From positions 4,029,001 through 4,093,000 of the forward strand of contig NZ_CP012673.1 in assembly GCF_002950945.1 (NCBI RefSeq): DNA of 64,000 nucleotides. Direction: 5' to 3'. How positions within the stretch are numbered: the stretch's first letter is position 1; every line of letters begins with the position of its first letter. This stretch comes from Sorangium cellulosum. GTDB lineage: Bacteria; Myxococcota_A; Polyangia; Polyangiales; Polyangiaceae. Under the pieces are notes generated by a model that was not told the origin of the DNA, did no database searches, and saw nothing but the letters and a program-made list of their open reading frames with translations. This document shows, piece after piece, positions 57,736 to 64,000 of the stretch. The position numbers and the translations under genes are program-made.

Positions 57736-58482
57736 ATGCCGTCGAGCTCTCCCTTGCCAGCGCAGCCGCGGACGACCTCCGACGACGCGCGGCGGGAGCC
57801 GTCTGGCGCCGCGGCCCCGGGCCCCGAGGCCGCGCTCATCGCGCGGGCCGTGGCGGGGGAGCCGGCGGCGGTCCGAGCGCTCGTCGATCTGCTCACGCCC
57901 ACCATCCAGCAGCGGGTGATGCGGCCGCTGCTCCGCCGCCGCCGGGCGGCGGGGCACCGCGACGTCAGGCAGGAGGTCGAGGACATGACCCAGAGCGTGT
58001 TCCTCGCGCTCTTCGCGGACCGGGGGCGCGCGCTGCGCCAGTGGGACGCCGGCCGGGGGCTCTCGCTCGCGAGCTTCGTGGGGCTCGTGGCCGAGCGCGA
58101 GGCGTGCTCGATCCTGCGCAGCCGCCGCCGGAACCCCTGGACCGAGCAGCCCACCGAGGACGACGCCCTCGAGCGGGTCGACGGCGCGTCCGTCTCGCCG
58201 GAGCCCGCGGCGATCTCGCGCGAGCTGCTCGCGGCGATCGCCCGCCGGCTCCGGGACCGGCTGAGCGAGCGCGGGCTGGAGCTCTTCTATCTCCTGCTCG
58301 TCGACGAGCGATCCACCGAGGACGCCTGCGCGATCACCGGCATGACGGCGGACGCCGTGTATGCGTGGCGGAGCCGCATCGCCCGGCTCGTCCGGCAGAT
58401 CGCCGCGGAGCTCGCGGTGGAGGCCGAGCCGCCGGGGCGCGGCGCGCCGCCCCGCGCGACGAGCCCGGAGGGGGGACAATGA
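57736..58482 (+). CDS. RNA polymerase sigma-70-family (ECF-type) factor
   Basis: A sigma factor of about 248 residues (start not certain; ATG 57562 would give 306). Region 2 is around VRQEVEDMTQSVFLALFADRGRALRQWD, with the typical aromatic/acidic core of ECF factors, and region 4 with a helix-turn-helix is STEDACAITGMTADAVYAWRSRIAR. Residues before region 2 are basic and Pro/Ala-rich. It overlaps the next gene by four bases (ATGA), which encodes a membrane protein and is likely its regulator. Confidence 0.82.
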   Translation: MPSSSPLPAQPRTTSDDARREPSGAAAPGPEAALIARAVAGEPAAVRALVDLLTPTIQQRVMRPLLRRRRAAGHRDVRQEVEDMTQSVFLALFADRGRALRQWDAGRGLSLASFVGLVAEREACSILRSRRRNPWTEQPTEDDALERVDGASVSPEPAAISRELLAAIARRLRDRLSERGLELFYLLLVDERSTEDACAITGMTADAVYAWRSRIARLVRQIAAELAVEAEPPGRGAPPRATSPEGGQ

Positions 58483-59429
58483 CGGACGACGAGCTGCTCA
58501 AGGCGCTGGGGCGCGCTGCGCGCGAGGGGGATCGGGCGAGCGATCCGCGCTGGTCCGCGCGGGCGCAGGGGACGCTCGCGCCGGGCGACCGCGACGTGCT
58601 GGAGGCGCTGGCGCAGCGCTCCGCCGAGGATCACGAGGCCTGGGAGGCGTCGCGCCCGCTGGACAGCGAGGCGCGGTCCCGGATCGCCGGCCGGATCCTG
58701 GCCGGGCTGCAGGCGGACGGGGGCGAACGAGGCGCGGACGGGGCGGGCGCCGCCGGGGCGGGCGCGGAGGCGACCGGACGGCCGTTGCGGGCGCAGAGCA
58801 CCTCGGCGGCGCGTGAAGGCCGCCTGATCCCGCTGCCGGCGAAGCGGGGCCGGGCGCCCTGGCTGGTCGCGGCGGCGGCCCTCGCCGCGGCCGCCGCGGC
58901 GCTCCTGTTCATGCGGCTGTCGCCGGAAGGGGACAGCGATCACCCGCGCGGCTTGCTCGGCGATCCGGGCGTGGTGGCCCTGCTGCCGGTGCCCGCCTAC
59001 ACGGTGGCGGTCGCCGGCGGCGAGCTCGAACAGCGGGCCGCGAACGGCGGCGCGCCCGCGACCGCGCGGCTCGGCCCTGGATCGAGGGTCGAGATCGCCC
59101 TGCGGCCCGCGACCCGGGTCGAAGGCCCGGTCGCGGTGCGAGGCTTCCTGATCCAGGGCGGCACGGCGCGCCCGTGGGACGTGCGAGCCGACGTGTCGGA
59201 GCAGGGCTCGGCCCGCATCGAGGGCGACACGGAGACGCTCTTTCAGGGGGTGCCCGAGGGCGAATGGGAGATCGCGCTCGCGATCGGGCGGCCGGAGGCC
59301 CTGCCGAAGGACCCGGCCGATGTCCTGCGCGCGCTGCAGCAGGAGGACCCGAGGACGAGCGCGCTCCGCCTGCTTCGCCTCAAGGTGCTCTTGTTGCCAC
59401 GAGCCGCCCCGCCGCCAAAGACGCCGTGA
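58479..59429 (+). CDS. Membrane-anchored partner of the sigma factor
   Basis: A 316-residue protein with one membrane helix (about residues 126-147, WLVAAAALAAAAAALLFM). The N-terminal 125 residues face the cytoplasm and begin MTDDELLKALGRAAREGD; they lack the HxxxCxxC zinc motif of many anti-sigma factors. The C-terminal ~165 residues outside contain beta segments (VEIALRPATRVEGPVAVRGFLIQGG). GGAGGGGGGAC is placed before an ATG that overlaps the sigma gene stop. Position and layout suggest an anti-sigma factor; that is inference. Confidence 0.72.
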   Translation: MTDDELLKALGRAAREGDRASDPRWSARAQGTLAPGDRDVLEALAQRSAEDHEAWEASRPLDSEARSRIAGRILAGLQADGGERGADGAGAAGAGAEATGRPLRAQSTSAAREGRLIPLPAKRGRAPWLVAAAALAAAAAALLFMRLSPEGDSDHPRGLLGDPGVVALLPVPAYTVAVAGGELEQRAANGGAPATARLGPGSRVEIALRPATRVEGPVAVRGFLIQGGTARPWDVRADVSEQGSARIEGDTETLFQGVPEGEWEIALAIGRPEALPKDPADVLRALQQEDPRTSALRLLRLKVLLLPRAAPPPKTP

Positions 59430-59452
59430 CGCCGCGCTGGCGCCGTGCCGCG

Positions 59453-60508
59453 CTAGCGCCGCAGCCGCAGCAAGGCCTCCAACGCCTCCCGCAGCTCGCG
59501 CTTGCCCCGGAGCACCATGTCGTCGTGGCCGTGACGCGCGGCCCAGGGCAGCGCGATACCGACGTTCATCGCCTCGTAGACGGCCGCCCGGAAGACGCTC
59601 TCTCGCGTCGGCTCCGGCCGCCCGTAAGCCTGCCAGAAGCGGTCGTAAAGAGGACGTGTGTCCGGAGACGCCGACTTCGACAGCACGAACACAGTCCAGT
59701 CGGCCATCGGGTCACCCCAGAAGGCCCGATCCGCGTCGAGGACGCCGACGATCGAGGCCCCTCCCGGCCCGCGCTCGATCAGGAGGTTGAACAGCCAGAG
59801 ATCGCCGTGCATCAGGCGCGGCTCCCGGATCTCGTCGAGCACGGCCGTGTGCTCCCGGACGACCTCCAGCGCCGCGGCCATGTCCGTCACGTCGAGCCGC
59901 GCCCCGGCCATCGTCTCCAGCGAGCGCTCCAGCCGGTACAGCACCGCCCCGCTCCACGCCGGAAACTCGGGCGCCGGATGCGGGCCGCCGAACGCGGCGC
60001 CGACCGTGTCGTGGATCGTCCTCGCGACGAGGCCGAACTGCTCCCAGAGCGCGCCGGCCTCCTCCGGCGACAGCGCGTCGGCCGCGTGGTCCCAGCGCTC
60101 GCCGGGGAGGTAGGTCTGGAACATGTAGTCGCGGTCGATCAGCTGGTGCGTGAAGTCCGCCGCGAGGATCCGCGGCATGCGCGCCGCGAGCGCGGCGAAA
60201 TAAGGCTGGATGTGGAGCTCGCGGCGCATGAGCGCCGCCTCGTCCCACGAGAGATCGGCCCCCGGCGGCGGGGCGACGCGCAGGACGACCCGCTGATTGG
60301 CGAGCGCGACGAGGTAGGTCGTGTTGAACGTGCCGCCGCCGAGCTCCCGGGCCGAGGTGACGGCGACGCGCTCTCCGAACACGCGCCGGCACAGGGCGAG
60401 GATCTGATCGGCCGTCAGCGAGCGACGCGCGGAGTCCGGCCCCCGCTCGATCGTGATGAGCTCCATGCGGTGTCCATCGCGCTCGTACACCACGGCGGCG
60501 CCTTCCAT
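59453..60508 (-). CDS. Aminoglycoside phosphotransferase (APH)-family protein
   Basis: A 351-residue APH-fold protein. The ATP-binding N-lobe contains LGGGTFNTTYLV and VVLRVAPPP; the catalytic loop is LMHGDLWLFNLLIE (Asp and Asn of the HGDxxxxN motif), and the metal site is VGVLDADRAFWGDPMADW. It phosphorylates a small molecule or aminoglycoside, or acts like homoserine/choline kinases; substrate unknown. Start ATG 60508 is tentative: ATG 60466 is also in frame and neither has a strong ribosome-binding site. It lies 38 bases after the lipoprotein gene at 60547 on the same strand and may be co-transcribed. Confidence 0.85.
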   Translation of the reverse strand: MEGAAVVYERDGHRMELITIERGPDSARRSLTADQILALCRRVFGERVAVTSARELGGGTFNTTYLVALANQRVVLRVAPPPGADLSWDEAALMRRELHIQPYFAALAARMPRILAADFTHQLIDRDYMFQTYLPGERWDHAADALSPEEAGALWEQFGLVARTIHDTVGAAFGGPHPAPEFPAWSGAVLYRLERSLETMAGARLDVTDMAAALEVVREHTAVLDEIREPRLMHGDLWLFNLLIERGPGGASIVGVLDADRAFWGDPMADWTVFVLSKSASPDTRPLYDRFWQAYGRPEPTRESVFRAAVYEAMNVGIALPWAARHGHDDMVLRGKRELREALEALLRLRR

Positions 60509-60546
60509 CAAGCCATCTGTGCGCGCCGGGGCGGCCCGGCGCTGCC

Positions 60547-61233
60547 TCAGAACTCGGCGATGTTGAAGGGCAGCGCGGAGACCGACGCCTCCGGTCCGCT
60601 CCCGCTCGGGTGGCTCTCGGCGATTCCGCTGACGCCCCCGATGACGGCGTCGGCGCTCAGCGTGCCGCTCAGGTAGACGTACACCTTCCTGAACTCCGAG
60701 GGATCGACCTCGGTGACCTCGTAGGTGCCCTCGAGCGCGTCGAGGTCGAGATCGTGGTGAAATGTCGCGGCGCCCGCCTGCGAGGCCCGGAGCGTCGCCG
60801 GCAGCAGCTCGGCGAACGCGCCGTCCCCCGTCAAGAAGCCCAAGGGGACGTCGATCTCGAGGTGATCGGCGCAGCCCTCGGCGGGGGCCAGCTCCGCGAG
60901 GCCCAGGCCGCTCCCCGTCCCCTCCGTGGACCGGACGAAACGCGCCGCGGTCGGCGCGCCGACCGAGAAGGTCGCGGTCGTGGTGCCGCCCTTCGCCCAC
61001 ACGAGCTCCGCGGAGCGCTCGCCGGCGACGGTGGCCAGCGCGTCGTTCGCCGAGAAGCCGAGCGGCGAGGCCTCATCGAGGCCGATGTCCTCCTTTTCAT
61101 GGTCACATCCGTCCCCCGCGTTCTCGGTGACTCCGCCGATCTGGCCGCCGGCCGAGGCGCCCTCGCCGCACCCGGACAGCGCCGCGCACATCGCGGCCGC
61201 GATCACCCAAGAAAGCCAACGTCGCTCGCTCAT
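60547..61233 (-). CDS. Lipoprotein of unknown function
   Basis: A 228-residue lipoprotein: signal peptide to lipobox LSGC (Cys22), Gly-rich linker, then a predicted all-beta domain (ATVAGERSAELVWAKGGTTTATF, ADHLEIDVPLGFL) and an acidic stretch (LDLDALEGTYEVTEVD). Ends ALPFNIAEF. No family recognised. AGGAGG lies nine bases before the ATG. It is divergent from a TIGR02147-like regulator; the perfect inverted repeat between them (61288-61333) is probably its operator. Confidence 0.75.
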   Translation of the reverse strand: MSERRWLSWVIAAAMCAALSGCGEGASAGGQIGGVTENAGDGCDHEKEDIGLDEASPLGFSANDALATVAGERSAELVWAKGGTTTATFSVGAPTAARFVRSTEGTGSGLGLAELAPAEGCADHLEIDVPLGFLTGDGAFAELLPATLRASQAGAATFHHDLDLDALEGTYEVTEVDPSEFRKVYVYLSGTLSADAVIGGVSGIAESHPSGSGPEASVSALPFNIAEF

Positions 61234-61287
61234 TGCAGGACCTCCTGCGGCCCACCTTGGGTCCGCCCGCGGGGGCGCGCCAGCTCG

Positions 61288-61333
61288 GATTCGCACATTC
61301 CATACCGCGCACAGACCCTCGGATGTGCGAATC
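61288..61333. promoter_or_regulatory. Perfect inverted repeat GATTCGCACAT / ATGTGCGAATC
   Basis: Two 11-base arms (61288-61298 and 61323-61333) form an exact inverted repeat with a 24-base spacer, about 55 bases before the lipoprotein start and nine bases before the regulator start. Arm centres are 35 bases apart. It is the best operator candidate for the DNA-binding protein encoded at 61342. Confidence 0.7.
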
Positions 61334-61341
61334 TGCGCTAC

Positions 61342-62307
61342 GTGGACCATGAATCCCTCGCAAAGGACCTGATCCGCGCCCTGCGCGGGCGGCGCTCGCA
61401 GGTCGCCTTCAGCCGCCGTCTCGGCTTCCGCACGAACGTGCTTTACACGTGGGAGTCGGGGCGACGCTGGCCGACCGCGGCCACCTTCCTCGTCGCGGCG
61501 CGGCGCGCGGGGCTCGACATCGCGGCCGCGCTGGGGCGCTTCTTCCCCTCGCTCCCCGCCTGGCTCGCGCGCACGGACCCGGCGTCCGCCGAGGGCGTCG
61601 CGGCGCTCTTGACCGAGCTGCGCGGGATGTCGCCCATCGTCGACGTGGCCCGGCGCGCGGGCAGGAGCCGCTACGCGGTCGCGCGCTGGCTCTCGGGGGC
61701 GGCCGAGCCGCGGCTGCCGGACTTCCTGCGGATGGTCGACGCGTGCTCGCTGCGCCTGCTCGACTTCGTGGCGCTCTTCGCGGATCCGGCGGCGCTCCCG
61801 GCGGCGAGCGCGGCGTGGCGCACGCTCGAGGCCCAGCGCCGCGCCGTCTACGAGGAGCCGCTGCTCCCCGCGGTCCTGCTCGCCCTGGAGCTGCCGGCTT
61901 ACCGGGCGCTCCCGCGCCACGAGCCGGGGTGGATCGCGCGGCGGCTCGGTTTCCCGGTCGAGGACGAGGCGCGCTGCCTGCACCGGCTCGCGGAGGCCGG
62001 GCAGATCCGGAAGCGCCGCGGGCGATGGAGCGTCGCGCCGATCCGGACCGTGGACACGCGCCCGGACCAGGACGCGGAGCACCGGCTCAAGCGCTTCTGG
62101 GCCGGCGTGGGCCTGGAGCGGCTCACGCGCAAGGCGGAGGGGCGTTTTTCGTTCAACGTCTTCACGATCTCCGCGGCCGATCTCGCGAAGCTCTCGGAGC
62201 TCCACGTGAGCTATTACGAGAGCATGCGCGCGGTGATCTCCGAGTCGTGGCCCCCCGAGCGCGTGGTCGCCGTGAACCTGCAGCTCTTTCCGCTGGACGG
62301 GGGCTGA
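61342..62307 (+). CDS. TIGR02147/DUF4423-like transcriptional regulator
   Basis: A 321-residue regulator. The N terminus contains a helix-turn-helix (SQVAFSRRLGFRTNVLYTWESG) and a second, similar one near residues 98-118 (VVDVARRAGRSRYAVARWL); the rest is helical and alpha/beta (LDFVALFADP, WIARRLGFPVEDEARCLHRL, FNVFTISAADLAKL) as in TIGR02147-type proteins of myxobacteria and relatives. GTG 61342 was chosen; the ribosome-binding site is weak and a leaderless message is possible. The inverted repeat ending nine bases upstream suggests autorepression, and the divergent lipoprotein gene is its likely target. Confidence 0.78.
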   Translation: MDHESLAKDLIRALRGRRSQVAFSRRLGFRTNVLYTWESGRRWPTAATFLVAARRAGLDIAAALGRFFPSLPAWLARTDPASAEGVAALLTELRGMSPIVDVARRAGRSRYAVARWLSGAAEPRLPDFLRMVDACSLRLLDFVALFADPAALPAASAAWRTLEAQRRAVYEEPLLPAVLLALELPAYRALPRHEPGWIARRLGFPVEDEARCLHRLAEAGQIRKRRGRWSVAPIRTVDTRPDQDAEHRLKRFWAGVGLERLTRKAEGRFSFNVFTISAADLAKLSELHVSYYESMRAVISESWPPERVVAVNLQLFPLDGG

Positions 62308-62350
62308 ATCGCGCCGCCCGCGTCCCTCGCGGCGCGGGCGGCGCGGCAGG

Positions 62351-62800
62351 TCACTGGGCGGCGCGCGGGACGCGTTCGGCGACGCACTGCCCTGCCGAGC
62401 AGCGAGCCACCGAGTCCTCCTTTGGCGCCATGCACTTGGCGACCGGGCAGCTCGCGGCCGCGCAGCGCTCGGCGCGCCATTGCTGGAGCGCCCCGAGCGC
62501 CTCGCGGTGGAACGCCTGGTCACACGGCGGGCAGAGCTGATCGCAGCAATCCCCCTCCCGGGCGCAGGAAACAACACAATCGGCGTCCGTCGCGCACCGA
62601 GGTCCGGGCGCGGCGTTGCTGCCGCTGCCGGCGGCGGGGGTGTCGCCGCCGCTGGTCGTGTCGCCGCGGCTGGTCTGGCTGCCGTCGCTCGGGGCGGGCC
62701 CCGGCGCCGGAGGCGCCTGCGGCGGCGCCTCCTTGTGACAGCCGGCGAGGGCGGTGATGCCGGCGAGCACGAGCGAGCGTGTGATCCACGAGGTCGTCAT
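62351..62800 (-). CDS. Cys-rich lipoprotein
   Basis: A 149-residue lipoprotein: signal to lipobox LAGC (Cys21), Pro/Gly/Ser-rich linker (~22-65) and a Cys-rich domain with CATDADCVVSC, GDCCDQLCPPC and later CAAASCPVAKC, CSAGQC. The CxxDxxC pattern at its start is common in short disulfide-rich surface proteins of myxobacteria and eukaryotes (scavenger or dickkopf-like). No enzymatic motif. Ends 44 bases from the convergent regulator gene. Confidence 0.72.
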   Translation of the reverse strand: MTTSWITRSLVLAGITALAGCHKEAPPQAPPAPGPAPSDGSQTSRGDTTSGGDTPAAGSGSNAAPGPRCATDADCVVSCAREGDCCDQLCPPCDQAFHREALGALQQWRAERCAAASCPVAKCMAPKEDSVARCSAGQCVAERVPRAAQ

Positions 62801-62845
62801 GCCGCCGATGGTGCCACGGAACGCGCCGGCGATCTCGCGCCGTCG

Positions 62846-64000
62846 TCAGGGGTGGAAGTTCACGGGGACCTTGTTGCTCGCGCCGCCGCCGTTGCGCACG
62901 CGGATGTACCCGGGGCCGAGCCCGCTCGGGACCTGCACGGTGAGGCTCGTGGCGCTGATGCTGGTCGGGCTGACGACGGCGGTGTGTGTGGCGTCCACGA
63001 ACTCGACCTGCGCGCCGGCCCCGAAGCCGGATCCCGTGAGGCTCACGGCCGTGTTCCAGTGCATGACGTCGGCGTTGTTGAAGTCGAGCCAGAGCCCGCC
63101 GCGCACGAAGACGCCGGACGAGAGCATCGGGCTCTCCTGGAGGATCATCTGCTCGTGATCCAGGAAATCGGTCTCCGGATAATCGCCGTGCCAGGCCATG
63201 ATCGTCGTGCCGGTGTAGCCGTCCGGGTGGTGCAGGCCGAACGAGTGCCCGAGCTCGTGCGCGACGGTCCCCCTGGGCACGCCGCCGCTGCACTGCCAGG
63301 TGGCGTATCCGCAGTGGATCGCCAGCGGCTCGCGCACGCCGGAGAGGGGCTCCAGCACCCAGTCGCCCACGAGGGCGAATCCGGTGGTGTCGCCCTGGAG
63401 GTTGGCGCCGGCCCAGCCGCCGCCGCCCTGCGCGAAGACGAGCGTGGACTGCCGCGCCGGGAAGCCGCCGACGGCCTGGGACACCGCGCCCAGCCAGTTC
63501 GGGAGATCCTGCGGGTTGTTCCGGCAGGCGGTCGTCGGCGTCGGGCCGCAGCGCATGGTCAGGTAGTCCTGGGACGAGCGCACCGGCTGGACGAAGCCCA
63601 CGAGGTGGAACGAGGCGCCCGACTCCTGGCGGTACCAGCCGCGCAGCTCGTCCAGGTACGTGTTGATGGCGTCGACGTACTCCTGGTGATACGGCTGGTC
63701 GCTCGGATAGACGTAATACGCCCTCACCGGGTAGACCTCGCCCGCGGCGAGCTGCGCCACCTGCGCGGCGCTCAGGGCCTGCTGGTACAGGCGGACCTCG
63801 TCGATCAGGCCGGTGTAGGCGTTCCAGGTCGGGTGCCCGCCGATGACGATCGGCCGCGTCGATTGCTGGAGCGCGCCCGACGCGGGGGTGGACGCGCGGA
63901 GCACGCCGTCGACGTAGAGCTTGAGCGCCGCGCCGTCGTACACGCCGGCGACGTGCGCCCAGGCGTTCGCGACGGCCGGGGCATCGACGCTCACCTGGCG
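62846..64000 (-). CDS. LamG-metzincin-IPT secreted protease (5' end missing)
   Basis: Partial: the frame continues beyond the window end, so the N terminus is missing. The available ~385 residues hold the end of a LamG/concanavalin-like domain (WAHVAGVYDGAALKLYVDG, GLIDEVRLYQQALSAAQV), then a metalloprotease domain with the zinc motif HELGHSFGLHH (three His and Glu) and a Met-turn in GTTIMAWHGDYPE, and finally an IPT/TIG-like Ig fold (GAGAQVEFVDATHTAVVS) at the C terminus. This is a metzincin-type secreted endopeptidase. Two Cys pairs in the protease domain (CGPTPTTAC, CGYATWQC) suggest disulfides and export. Confidence 0.88.
   Translation of the reverse strand, partial: RQVSVDAPAVANAWAHVAGVYDGAALKLYVDGVLRASTPASGALQQSTRPIVIGGHPTWNAYTGLIDEVRLYQQALSAAQVAQLAAGEVYPVRAYYVYPSDQPYHQEYVDAINTYLDELRGWYRQESGASFHLVGFVQPVRSSQDYLTMRCGPTPTTACRNNPQDLPNWLGAVSQAVGGFPARQSTLVFAQGGGGWAGANLQGDTTGFALVGDWVLEPLSGVREPLAIHCGYATWQCSGGVPRGTVAHELGHSFGLHHPDGYTGTTIMAWHGDYPETDFLDHEQMILQESPMLSSGVFVRGGLWLDFNNADVMHWNTAVSLTGSGFGAGAQVEFVDATHTAVVSPTSISATSLTVQVPSGLGPGYIRVRNGGGASNKVPVNFHP

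Noticed and set aside
55729..58479. 916-codon reading of the DUF4214/beta-helix gene
   Set aside because: The signal peptide and AGGAG place the start at 57363; the upstream part is antisense to the sigma-factor gene.
60547..62577. 676-codon reading of the lipoprotein gene
   Set aside because: The first 448 codons are antisense to the TIGR02147-like regulator; the AGGAGG site and lipoprotein signal fix the start at 61233.

Overview
The base composition (very high GC, nearly every third codon position G or C) and the gene content (eukaryotic-type protein kinases, a kinase-sigma54 activator fusion, long hybrid histidine kinases, a chemosensory cluster with a HEAT-repeat protein, many lipoproteins, secreted carbohydrate-active enzymes) point to a large-genome myxobacterium, most likely Sorangium or a close relative. 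This assignment is inferred from style and family content; the window has no rRNA or marker gene. I found no tRNA, rRNA, CRISPR array, complete insertion sequence or prophage.

Layout. 0-5 kb (minus strand): ABC exporter, a Cys-Cys-ended minigene and a sigma54-like element, a small exported protein, a subtilisin-type protease and its upstream partner gene. 5.2-8.8 kb: FHA protein divergent from a Ser/Thr kinase fused to a formylglycine-generating-enzyme-like domain. 8.8-10.9 kb: ferredoxin and flavoprotein resembling AprB/AprA, again preceded by a sigma54-like element and a peptide of the form QQRxxxRCC. 11-17 kb: two multi-domain hybrid histidine kinases and a receiver protein. 17.7-27.4 kb: one tightly overlapping chemosensory operon, cheY-cheA-cheW-soluble receptor-HEAT protein-cheR-cheB. 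27-35 kb: membrane protein, RsbR-like PAS-STAS protein, a DAC-domain (c-di-AMP cyclase-like) protein behind Ku, an isochorismatase-family hydrolase and two stress-type envelope proteins. 35-42.3 kb: a 1770-residue kinase-ATPase-TPR-GAF-sigma54 activator that faces a lipoprotein gene across a TGAGACAG array and a very good sigma54 promoter, then a four-Kazal lipoprotein behind three perfect hairpins. 42.5-55 kb is accessory in character: MFS transporter, a frameshifted chimeric ATPase, palindromic dispersed repeats, Cys-rich tandem repeats, a parallel beta-helix protein, a CE15 glucuronoyl esterase, a metallophosphoesterase-TIR fusion and a truncated helical fragment. 55-64 kb: DUF1080 enzyme, DUF4214/beta-helix protein, sigma factor with a membrane partner, aminoglycoside-phosphotransferase-like enzyme, a lipoprotein and a TIGR02147-like regulator divided by a perfect 11-bp inverted repeat, a Cys-rich lipoprotein and a metzincin cut by the window end.

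Main candidates for something new: the TGAGACAG/sigma54 control unit at 40.26-40.38 kb with its giant activator; the QQRxxxRCC peptides paired with a conserved GG-N10-GC element at 2.1 and 10.8 kb; the TIR-metallophosphoesterase fusion at 52.5-54.2 kb; and the DAC protein next to Ku. Start codons were re-chosen by ribosome-binding sites, overlaps and signal peptides, so several genes are shorter than the longest open frame.
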